Assembly: GCA_004554085.1 (NCBI GenBank)
Contig: SFNY01000077.1
Span: 1 to 13,527 of the forward strand
DNA from: Clostridiales bacterium
GTDB taxonomy: Bacteria > Bacillota > Clostridia > Christensenellales > Aristaeellaceae
Direction: 5' to 3'
Length of the DNA: 13,527 bases
Position numbers and translations under genes: made by a program
The notes under the pieces: model-generated
Databases searched by the model: none
Told to the model about the DNA's origin: nothing
Seen by the model: the letters and a program-made list of their open reading frames with translations, nothing else
Part shown: one piece after another, positions 1-4,918 of the stretch
Layout: each line of letters begins with the position of its first letter
How positions within the stretch are numbered: position 1 is the stretch's first letter

Positions 1-1
1 C

Positions 2-307
2 AAGCTGAAGGACGGCAACGGCCAGTTCCTCTGGCAGCCCGGCCTGCAGATGGGTCAGCCCAACACCCTGCTGGGCTACCGCTACGAGACCTCCACGCAC
101 ATGCCGGTGATCGGCGCAAGCGCAAAGCCCATTCTGTTCGGCGACCTGTCCAGCTACTGGATCGCCGACCGCGAGGGCCGTTCAATCAAGCGCCTGAACG
201 AGCTGTATGCCACCACCGGTCAGGTGGGCTTCCGCGTGACCCAGCGCCTGGATGGTCGACTGGTGCAGCAGGAGGGCATGAAGTGCCTGACCATGAAGAC
301 CGCCTGA
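2..307 (+). CDS. Major capsid protein, HK97 family, C-terminal part (5' end outside window)
   Basis: The frame is open from the first bases of the window and ends at TGA 305-307, giving about 101 residues of the C-terminal part. The sequence has the look of the HK97-fold capsid C-terminus: a bulk-cargo stretch LLGYRYETSTHMP, then ILFGDLSSYWIADR (a typical P-domain/A-domain strand signature, 'FGD...Y.I.DR'), then VGFRVTQRLDGRLVQQEG and a short C-terminal strand. The protein forms the icosahedral shell of the phage head. The next gene follows after 15 bases with its own GGAGGAG site, so they are co-transcribed. The internal ATG at position 50 is not the gene start, because conserved sequence continues upstream of it. 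Family assignment is by recognition of the motif pattern; the missing N-terminal scaffold/delta domain cannot be judged here. Confidence 0.9.
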   Translation, partial: KLKDGNGQFLWQPGLQMGQPNTLLGYRYETSTHMPVIGASAKPILFGDLSSYWIADREGRSIKRLNELYATTGQVGFRVTQRLDGRLVQQEGMKCLTMKTA

Positions 308-322
308 TGAGGAGGAGAGTAC

Positions 323-568
323 ATGGGAAGTACCGCAAGGAACTATCATGCGCACGGCGGCAACGAGTGGATCGTAGGCGGCAAGCTGACGTTTCTGCCC
401 GGAGCCGTAGTCGAGGGCGCGGAGGGACTGTTCGACTTGCCCAGTGGCGGCGCGCAGCCTTTGCCCTGTGTGGCCGACAGCGAAGCCACCACGGTTGCCG
501 CGCTCCGCGAGGATTACAACCGCCTGCTGGCCGCACTGCGGGAGGCCGGCTTCATGGCCAGCGAGTGA
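323..568 (+). CDS. Small head-fibre-like phage protein
   Basis: An 81-residue protein starting at ATG 323 behind GGAGGAGAG (about 6 bases away). The N-terminal half contains HAHGGNEWIVGGKLTFLPGA, followed by a VEGAEGLFDLP turn; the C-terminal part, SEATTVAALREDYNRLLAAL, is a predicted helix. This arrangement resembles short proteins annotated as phage head fibre protein that lie directly after the capsid gene in many Bacillota phages, with a glycine-rich beta segment that could attach to the capsid and a C-terminal helix that could oligomerise. Position between capsid and connector genes fits a head decoration or fibre role. The exact function is inferred from resemblance and context, not from a catalytic or binding motif. 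A longer overlapping frame starting at 283 on the same strand is a shadow. Confidence 0.7.
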   Translation: MGSTARNYHAHGGNEWIVGGKLTFLPGAVVEGAEGLFDLPSGGAQPLPCVADSEATTVAALREDYNRLLAALREAGFMASE

Positions 569-579
569 GGTGAGCCGCT

Positions 580-864
580 GTGGTCGTCACCGTCGATGAG
601 GTGAAAACCCATCTGCGCATCCAGCAGGACGAGGAGGACGGCTACATTGACGGACTGATCGCACAGGCACAGGCAGCTGCAGAGGATTTCTGCCGCGTGC
701 AGTTCTCCGAACCAGCCCCCGAGCCTGTGCGTCTGGCCGTTCTGCTCATGGTCAGCCACTACTACGAAAACCGGGACAATCCGGACAAGCAGGTGTATGT
801 GACCATGCGCATCGCCTTTGAGAACCTGCTCTATCCGTACCGCGATCCCACGAAAATGTTTTAG
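580..864 (+). CDS. Head-tail connector protein, phage gp6-like
   Basis: A 94-residue protein starting with GTG 580, preceded by GAGGTGAG about 6 bases upstream; no ATG in frame fits the conserved N-terminus. The beginning VTVDEVKTHLRIQQDEEDGYIDGLIAQAQAAAEDFC is the hallmark of the gp6-like (PF05135) connector family: an acidic helix pair that starts with a 'VKxHLRI..DEED..I..LI..A' pattern. The later part, VRLAVLLMVSHYYENRD, is the second conserved helix. Proteins of this family form the ring that joins portal to head-closure protein after DNA packaging. Length matches the family (about 90-110). The gene lies 11 bases after the fibre-like gene and 11 bases before the closure gene, as expected for a neck operon. 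Confidence 0.9.
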   Translation: MVVTVDEVKTHLRIQQDEEDGYIDGLIAQAQAAAEDFCRVQFSEPAPEPVRLAVLLMVSHYYENRDNPDKQVYVTMRIAFENLLYPYRDPTKMF

Positions 865-875
865 GGGGTGATGCC

Positions 876-1235
876 GTGCGAGGTTATAAGAACTTTGAAA
901 GCAATCCGCATCCCGGAAGCCTCCGGCATCTGGTGGAAATCGGATATACGGAAAACACCGTCAATGAAAACGGCTACCCGGAGCCGACGGACGTGGTGAT
1001 CTGCAAGGTCTGGTCAGCTGTTACCGACGCGGGCAACCAGCACTACCGCTCCGCTGACGTAATGAATACCGAGGCGGTCATCAACTTCACCATCCGATAC
1101 AGGGAGGACATACAGCCCGGCATGTGGGTGCGCTTCCGGGATAAGAAGTGGCTTATCTCCACGCTGGGCGAGTATGGCTTCCGGGGAGATTATCTGGGTC
1201 TGAAGGCGTCCCTGTCTGAAGGGGTGAGCGGATGA
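876..1235 (+). CDS. Phage head closure / head-tail adaptor protein
   Basis: A 119-residue protein starting at GTG 876, with AGGGGGTGAT directly upstream. It shows the SPP1 gp16/HK97 gp7-type adaptor pattern (PF05521): an N-terminal 'PGSLRHLVEI' strand, a central KVWSAVTDAGNQHYRSADVMN segment in which W-A is followed by a glycine-rich loop, then INFTIRYREDIQPGMWVRF and a final KKWLISTLGEYGFRGDYLGL strand. The conserved order 'R.HR/RHLV-W..V-..F.IRYR..I...MRV...W.I' is visible. Such proteins plug the connector to hold DNA in the head and offer the docking face for the tail. It ends in TGA at 1233-1235, 25 bases before the tail-terminator start. Assignment is by motif order and by position after the gp6-like gene. 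Confidence 0.87.
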   Translation: MRGYKNFESNPHPGSLRHLVEIGYTENTVNENGYPEPTDVVICKVWSAVTDAGNQHYRSADVMNTEAVINFTIRYREDIQPGMWVRFRDKKWLISTLGEYGFRGDYLGLKASLSEGVSG

Positions 1236-1260
1236 TCGATACGAAGGGCGGTGAGAGCGG

Positions 1261-1629
1261 ATGAGGCAGGTACAACAGGCGCTGCAGAATGTCGGTATTC
1301 CCGTCATGGCAGGCGTGTGGCGGGCCACGTCGCCCAATCAGAATCCGCCCGTGCAGTATATCGTCTACTCCAGCACCACGACCGAGGATGCACACCAGGA
1401 CGATGGTGTCGTGTCGTTCCGAACCTACGTCTATCTGAACCTCTGGAGCGACGTCGACCCGACCGAGGCCGCGAACCAGATCCGCAACGCAATGTATGCT
1501 GCTGGGTTTTCCATGGTGGAGGAATCCGACAAGGGCTACAACCAGCCCGCCTACGACGCCGCGACACACCAGTACACGGTGCAGTGGACGTGGTGTCTGT
1601 ACGAGGAGGCGACGGCGGATGCCCCTTGA
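1261..1629 (+). CDS. Probable tail terminator / tail completion protein
   Basis: A 122-residue protein starting at ATG 1261 behind a purine-rich GGTGAGAG stretch. It begins with a short helix, MRQVQQALQNVGIPVMAG, continues with PPVQYIVYSSTTTEDAH and a beta strand VVSFRTYVYLNLWSD, then a helix DPTEAANQIRNAMYAAGF and a closing strand VQWTWCLYEEA. This alternation of helix, 'Y.vy....' strand, 'v.vdlws...p...a..i...m...gf' and a final strand is that of tail-terminator proteins (lambda gpU/SPP1 gp17-like fold), which cap the tail tube and connect it to the head. Its stop overlaps the start of the gp10-like gene by 11 bases, indicating coupled translation. In many related modules the gp10-like gene comes first; here the order is reversed. 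Function is inferred from pattern and position. Confidence 0.72.
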   Translation: MRQVQQALQNVGIPVMAGVWRATSPNQNPPVQYIVYSSTTTEDAHQDDGVVSFRTYVYLNLWSDVDPTEAANQIRNAMYAAGFSMVEESDKGYNQPAYDAATHQYTVQWTWCLYEEATADAP

Positions 1630-1973
1630 TGTGAACGGCTTTGACGAGCTCATGACCGACATCGCAGGCATGGCCAACAAAATGGACGCGGACGGCGCGG
1701 GCGCTCCGGTGGCGAAGCGCATTCTGGAGGCCGCTGCCGTGCCCATCCATGAACAGATGCAGGCCAACGCCTCCCAGTCGCCACATCACCATCGGTGTGC
1801 ACCGAAAGGACTGGAACAACGAGGACTATTATCCCGCGTATGTGGAGTATGGCCACGGCGGCCCCGGGCCTGCTCCAGCGCATCCCTACATCCGTCCCGC
1901 CTACGACACCCGTCAGGATGAGGCCTATGAGATCATCCGCGACGGGCTGCGGGACGCAATTGATCAAATGTAA
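1619..1973 (+). pseudogene. HK97 gp10-like neck/tail protein, broken by a frame change
   Basis: Two frames together make one protein. The first starts at ATG 1619 (inside the end of the terminator gene) and reads MPLDVNGFDELMTDIAG... to ANASQSP near 1785; it then runs on as nonsense to TGA 1919-1921. The second frame, one base further, carries HITIGVHRKDWNNEDYY, AYVEYGHGGP and PAHPYIRPAYDT and ends at TAA 1971-1973. 'YVEYGH/FGH...PAHPF..PA' is the recognisable C-terminal core of HK97 gp10-like proteins (about 130-150 residues in the family). Joined, only about 117 residues remain, and the stretch between the N-terminal helix and the ITIGV strand that normally carries a 'TG.L..SI' segment seems missing. 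This suggests an internal deletion that is not a multiple of three, not a programmed shift. A sequencing or assembly error is possible. If real, this neck protein is not made intact. Confidence 0.75.
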
Positions 1974-1988
1974 GAGGAGGTAACAATC

Positions 1989-2600
1989 ATGACAGGAACC
2001 ATTGCTGCATCGCCCAAGGTGGCATCCACCGTGGGTCTCAAGGACGTGGTCATCGCAGAACTGACGGAGGATACCGAGGCGACGCTGACCTACGGCGATC
2101 TGCAGAAGCTCGCCGGAGCCATTGAAGCCAGCATCACCCCGGACAACGCCGATCCGGATGTCCAGTATTTCGACGACATCGAGGGCGACGTGCTCTATCC
2201 CGATCCCGAGCTGTCCTTCAAGACGAAGATGGCCGACATTCCCCTGATGATCCAGGAAAAGATCTTCGGCAATAAGATCGACGACAACGGCGTGCTCGTC
2301 CGCACCGCACAGGACAAGCCGCCCTATTACGCAGTCGGCTTCCGAAGCGAGAAGTCCGACAAGACCTACCGCTATGTGTGGCTGTACAAGGTGCGCGCCA
2401 AGCCGGTCACCGAGAACTATGCCACCAAGGAGGGTAAGACCGTCACCCGCCAGACCGGTGAGGTCGAGTGGACTGCAATCAAGCGCACCCACGACGGTCG
2501 CTATCAGGCGGTGGCGGACGAGGGTCAGAACGGCTTTACGGCTGAAAAGGCCACAACCTTCCTGCAGTCCGTGTACGAACCGAGCTTCACTGCGGCCTGA
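1989..2600 (+). CDS. Major tail (tube) protein, phi13-type
   Basis: A 203-residue protein starting at ATG 1989 behind a perfect AGAGGAGGT site, the strongest ribosome site in the window, as expected for an abundant tube protein. The N-terminus, VASTVGLKDVVIAELTEDT, with a following GDLQKLAGAIEASITPDN, and the later pattern QYFDDIEGDVLYPDPE, FKTKMADIP and PPYYAVGFRSEKSDKTYRYV are characteristic of the phi13 family of Gram-positive phage major tail proteins (the 'G-KD..yA..t.D' start, and 'yaVGFr...ngk..y.wlyKg.f'). It polymerises in stacked rings around the tape measure to form the tail tube. No C-terminal Ig-like domain is present. A strong hairpin follows 10 bases after the stop. Confidence 0.92.
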   Translation: MTGTIAASPKVASTVGLKDVVIAELTEDTEATLTYGDLQKLAGAIEASITPDNADPDVQYFDDIEGDVLYPDPELSFKTKMADIPLMIQEKIFGNKIDDNGVLVRTAQDKPPYYAVGFRSEKSDKTYRYVWLYKVRAKPVTENYATKEGKTVTRQTGEVEWTAIKRTHDGRYQAVADEGQNGFTAEKATTFLQSVYEPSFTAA

Positions 2601-2610
2601 TGACAAATCC

Positions 2611-2649
2611 GGCACACCTCATTCCTGGATGGTTTGAGGTGTGCCTTTC
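2611..2649 (+). terminator. Rho-independent terminator after the major tail protein
   Basis: A perfect 11-base inverted repeat is present: GGCACACCTCA at 2611-2621 and TGAGGTGTGCC at 2635-2645, with a 13-base loop and a TTTCT run immediately after. It lies 10 bases past the tube-protein stop and before the DUF4417 ribosome site. It would reduce transcription into the genes downstream and give a separate, abundant transcript for head/tube genes, or it may protect the 3' end of that transcript. Because tail chaperone and tape measure genes beyond it have no visible promoter, some read-through is expected. Confidence 0.85.
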
Positions 2650-2666
2650 TGTTGGGGGTGATTCCC

Positions 2667-3302
2667 ATGGCGCTTGAAGCGCTTCAGCGCAACGGTCATA
2701 ATCTTGGACTGGGTACATTTGCATGCGAAGGTCTGTATGACACACCGAAGCTGGCGCCTGTTCATTTGACCAAGCGGCTGGACTGGATCAGTTTCAACCG
2801 CGCGGCTACACATAAACGGCGCAGTGAATATGGTGTTCATTTTTTCATTGATGACTATCTGTTTGAGCGCACATGGCACGACCCCAGACGCTATGCGCTG
2901 CTTCTTTCAGAATTTCAGGTGGTAATGACCCCGGATTTCAGCCTGTTCACCGATTATCCCCGGGCTGTGCAGATCTACAACCACTACCGAAAGCATCTGA
3001 TCGGCGCTTACTGGCAGAGCATGGGCATGACAGTCATCCCCTCCGTCTGTTGGAGCGATCATGAGAGCTTTGATTGGTGCTTTGATGGTGAACCGGTCGG
3101 GGGCTGTGTCGCCGTATCCTCTGTGGGAACGCAGAAAAGCCCATCTGCGCGGTCACTGTTCATGGATGGCTACAATGAGATGCTCAGGAGATTGCATCCT
3201 GAGAAAATTATCTTCTTCGGGGACGTTCCGTCCGGCTGTACAGGCAACATCGAACAGCATGCCCCCTATTATCAGGCGGTGCATGCCCGAAGGCGGTGCT
3301 GA
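2667..3302 (+). CDS. DUF4417 family protein (function unknown)
   Basis: A 211-residue protein. I start it at ATG 2667, because GGGGGTG lies 8-14 bases before it and the sequence from MALEALQRNG onward looks conserved; the frame stays open upstream but that part overlaps the terminator. The pattern is that of DUF4417: an early YGVHFFIDDYLFERTW, then LSEFQVVMTPDFSLFTDYP (residues about 80-100), a tyrosine/histidine-rich helix, GMTVIPSVCWSDHESFDWCF, an LFMDGYNEML helix and a final KIIFFGDVPSG strand near residue 180. DUF4417 proteins are common in phages and mobile elements of Bacillota, but I know no established biochemical role. The gene ends one base before the zincin start, so the two are probably translated together. 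The local GC content is lower than in the structural genes (32 of 60 bases at 2701-2760), which suggests a separate origin. Confidence 0.82.
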   Translation: MALEALQRNGHNLGLGTFACEGLYDTPKLAPVHLTKRLDWISFNRAATHKRRSEYGVHFFIDDYLFERTWHDPRRYALLLSEFQVVMTPDFSLFTDYPRAVQIYNHYRKHLIGAYWQSMGMTVIPSVCWSDHESFDWCFDGEPVGGCVAVSSVGTQKSPSARSLFMDGYNEMLRRLHPEKIIFFGDVPSGCTGNIEQHAPYYQAVHARRRC

Positions 3303-3303
3303 A

Positions 3304-4098
3304 ATGGGCGGACGAGGAGGATCCAGTCACCGCGCAACGGCAGGTGGCAACGCTTTCATTCGCACCTTCCTTCAGAATGCCTACGGTGCAAATCACGCCA
3401 ATGCCGTCCTTGCAATTCTCCAAACTGTACCGGGCAACATCCGTGCCATGTGGGAGGATTACGCAGCGCAGTTCAGAGCCACGGACATGCAGCGAAATGA
3501 GCGCGGCGCGTATTATTCGCCCAGCGATGACAGCGTGCATCTGCGTATCAACGCTGTTGCACGGGGCGATGCGATTTCAACTCCCTACAGTGTGCTGTTC
3601 CACGAATACGGTCACATGACCGATTATCTCATTGCCCGCAGGGAGGGCTATGGCTATACGGCCTATTCTGATTTGTTCCAGGGAATCGGTGCAGGCGGCA
3701 AGCCCATACTGCGCAGTGGCTCCTCCGGAGGTTTGCTGGGACGAACAGCGAAGGCTGAATTGGAGGGCCATCTGTCGCGGTTTCGCATGCAGAACCCCAA
3801 CATGACGCGGGATCAGGCTGCGCATTCCCTCATCAATGAGGCGATGGGCAAATACAGCATGCTCGACCGCAGCGACATCTCGGATATGTTCGAGGGTGCG
3901 GGTATCGGCGTTGCCTTTCCGCTGGGTTCCGGCCATGGACTGAGCTACTGGAGCGGTCGCGGCAATAGCAAGGAGATCTTTGCGGAGATCACATCCGCTG
4001 AAGCCGCACACCCCGGGTCACTCCGGGCGATCAAGGAGTATTTTCCCAAGACCTATCAGGTCTATCAGGACATGCTGAAAGCGAGGAGGAAACTATGA
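3304..4098 (+). CDS. Putative zinc metallopeptidase (HExxH zincin), phage cargo
   Basis: A 264-residue protein. The frame is open from 3061, but ATG 3304, one base after the DUF4417 stop, is the likely start: it begins with the Gly/Ser-rich MGGRGGSS typical of some phage head-associated proteins. HEYGH at residues 100-104 is a clear HExxH zinc site, in a helix (SVLFHEYGHMTDYL). Further on, residues 222-229 read SKEIFAEI, whose glutamates (E224, E228) are candidates for the third zinc ligand, as in gluzincin-like toxins with a '(F/I)FAE' helix. In front of the zinc helix lies a YYSPSDDSVHLRI strand, the usual edge strand of zincins. No signal peptide or membrane segment is seen. Substrate unknown. 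It could be a virion-borne effector, a capsid/tail processing protease, or an inactive structural protein; the complete motif argues for activity. It overlaps the next gene by four bases (ATGA). Confidence 0.75.
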   Translation: MGGRGGSSHRATAGGNAFIRTFLQNAYGANHANAVLAILQTVPGNIRAMWEDYAAQFRATDMQRNERGAYYSPSDDSVHLRINAVARGDAISTPYSVLFHEYGHMTDYLIARREGYGYTAYSDLFQGIGAGGKPILRSGSSGGLLGRTAKAELEGHLSRFRMQNPNMTRDQAAHSLINEAMGKYSMLDRSDISDMFEGAGIGVAFPLGSGHGLSYWSGRGNSKEIFAEITSAEAAHPGSLRAIKEYFPKTYQVYQDMLKARRKL

Positions 4099-4280
4099 CG
4101 GATTTCGAGAGGGCCATGAATGCCTATTATGCGCATTTCAATGCACCGTATCCCTATGCGGTGGGTTATGGTTACAAGGGAGCTTCGGATGAGGAGAACA
4201 TCGCAATCATCCGAAATGCAATTGCCACGGACACACCTGTGACCTTTACTCCCGATTATCGGGATGATTTGGACTACTGA
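4095..4280 (+). CDS. Small acidic protein of unknown function
   Basis: A 61-residue protein whose ATG overlaps the zincin stop (ATGA at 4095-4098), preceded by GCGAGGAGG, which shows translational coupling. The sequence is rich in tyrosine and in Asp/Glu (about 11 acidic against 4 Lys/Arg residues); it starts with the helix DFERAMNAYYAHF, has a YPYAVGYGYKG centre, then a helix SDEENIAIIRNAI and an acidic tail YRDDLDY. I do not recognise a family. Its coupling to the zincin suggests it acts with that protein, for example as a small partner or inhibitor, but nothing in the sequence proves it. Confidence 0.68.
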   Translation: MTDFERAMNAYYAHFNAPYPYAVGYGYKGASDEENIAIIRNAIATDTPVTFTPDYRDDLDY

Positions 4281-4294
4281 TCGGAGGACAGCAA

Positions 4295-4684
4295 ATGATT
4301 ACCTGCACGTTGAACAATCAGAAATATTCCATTGACTTCGTCTCCGGCAGGGCGCTGCGGGAGATGGAGCCCGCCGCAAAGATGTACGGGCGCATCGTTG
4401 CCCTGTCCAACGCAGCACTCAAGGGCGAAACGTCTGCGGATGCCGGAGAACTTTCCATTGCCGATGCGATGGACGTGATGATCCGCTGGTTCTGCGTACT
4501 GTTCGGGAACCAGTTCACCCCGGACGATGTGCTGGATCACTATCCCGTGGATCGCCTGATGCACGACATTGCGCTGGCGCTCATGGCAGTGCAGACGCAG
4601 ACCACCGGCATCCTGAATGAGTTCCCTACGAAGGCAGCGAAGACGGAGGCGACCCCGGAATCGGAGGAGATTCCTCAGTTCTGA
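4295..4684 (+). CDS. Tail assembly chaperone (gpG-like)
   Basis: A 129-residue protein starting at ATG 4295 behind CGGAGGA. It fits the short chaperone that precedes the tape measure gene in siphoviruses: an N-terminal strand ITCTLNNQKYSIDFVSGRALREME, several helices (MDVMIRWFCVLFGNQF, followed by PDDVLDHYPVDRLMHDIALAL) and a charged, flexible end KAAKTEATPESEEIPQF. These proteins bind the unfolded tape measure and keep it soluble during tail-tube assembly. A second frame, shifted by -1, runs from 4621 and encodes the usual C-terminal extension (see next entry). Position right before the tape measure supports the call, and gene length is typical. Confidence 0.82.
   Translation: MITCTLNNQKYSIDFVSGRALREMEPAAKMYGRIVALSNAALKGETSADAGELSIADAMDVMIRWFCVLFGNQFTPDDVLDHYPVDRLMHDIALALMAVQTQTTGILNEFPTKAAKTEATPESEEIPQF
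4663..4684 (+). promoter_or_regulatory. Strong Shine-Dalgarno at the chaperone stop (reinitiation or frameshift stimulator)
   Basis: GGAGGAGA (4663-4670) lies inside the end of the first chaperone gene, 10 bases before CTG 4681 and the overlapping stop TGA 4682-4684. It encodes Glu-Glu in the chaperone, so it may be accidental. Its place is right for restarting translation in the -1 frame or for stimulating a -1 shift as known for dnaX-type sites. Confidence 0.4.
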
Positions 4685-4872
4685 CGCTGCCCGACTTCAT
4701 CTATGCCACCTACAATTCCCTTTTGGAAAGCGGTTGGCGCATGCGGGAGATCGACGAGATGGACATGCTCGGCTTCCTGCGCATCCGCTGCTGGAAGGCC
4801 AGACAGGATCGGAAAAAGAAGGAACCCGCACCCCGCTATATCGATGAGGTATGGCCCAACCTGAAACCGTGA
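4681..4872 (+). CDS. C-terminal extension of tail chaperone (gpT-like, -1 frame)
   Basis: The -1 frame is open from 4621 (after TGA 4618-4620) to TGA 4870-4872. From 4681 it reads LTLPDFIYATYNSLLESGWR, then EIDEMDMLGFLRIRCWKA, then a Lys/Arg-rich KKKEPAPRYIDEVWP: about 63 residues with the look of the second half of a gpG-gpGT chaperone pair. It is too short for usual ORF cut-offs. In most siphoviruses this part is made by a -1 ribosomal shift near the end of the first chaperone. No classic slippery heptamer is seen in 4621-4684; the best single-codon re-pairings are proline codons (CCT at 4625, CCG at 4655). Alternatively GGAGGAGA at 4663-4670 could start translation at CTG 4681, which overlaps the first stop. 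The mechanism is open; the coding nature of the frame is fairly clear. Confidence 0.65.
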   Translation: MTLPDFIYATYNSLLESGWRMREIDEMDMLGFLRIRCWKARQDRKKKEPAPRYIDEVWPNLKP

Positions 4873-4876
4873 CGCA

Positions 4877-4896
4877 GCCGCGCACGGCGTTTCTTT
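4877..4896 (+). terminator. Possible small hairpin with U-rich tail before the tape measure gene
   Basis: GCCG (4877-4880) can pair with CGGC (4885-4888) around a CGCA loop, followed by GTTTCTTTTT. The stem is only four base pairs, so this is a weak candidate; it could attenuate transcription or simply be spacer sequence. Confidence 0.25.
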
Positions 4897-4918
4897 TTGC
4901 AAAGGCAGGTGAATCCCG

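Noticed and set aside
1153..1819. Several long - strand frames opposite the terminator and gp10-like genes
   Set aside because: They overlap each other and recognised + strand genes, have no ribosome sites, and encode no recognisable motifs.
1650..2615. Open frame of 321 codons on the - strand opposite the major tail protein
   Set aside because: Same cause: it is in register with the sense codons of the tail gene and reflects codon bias. No ribosome site or recognisable domain.
3061..3303. Longer N-terminus for the zincin gene from ATG 3061
   Set aside because: This would overlap the DUF4417 gene by about 240 bases in another frame, and the extra residues have no protein-like pattern. ATG 3304 just after the DUF4417 stop is the natural start.
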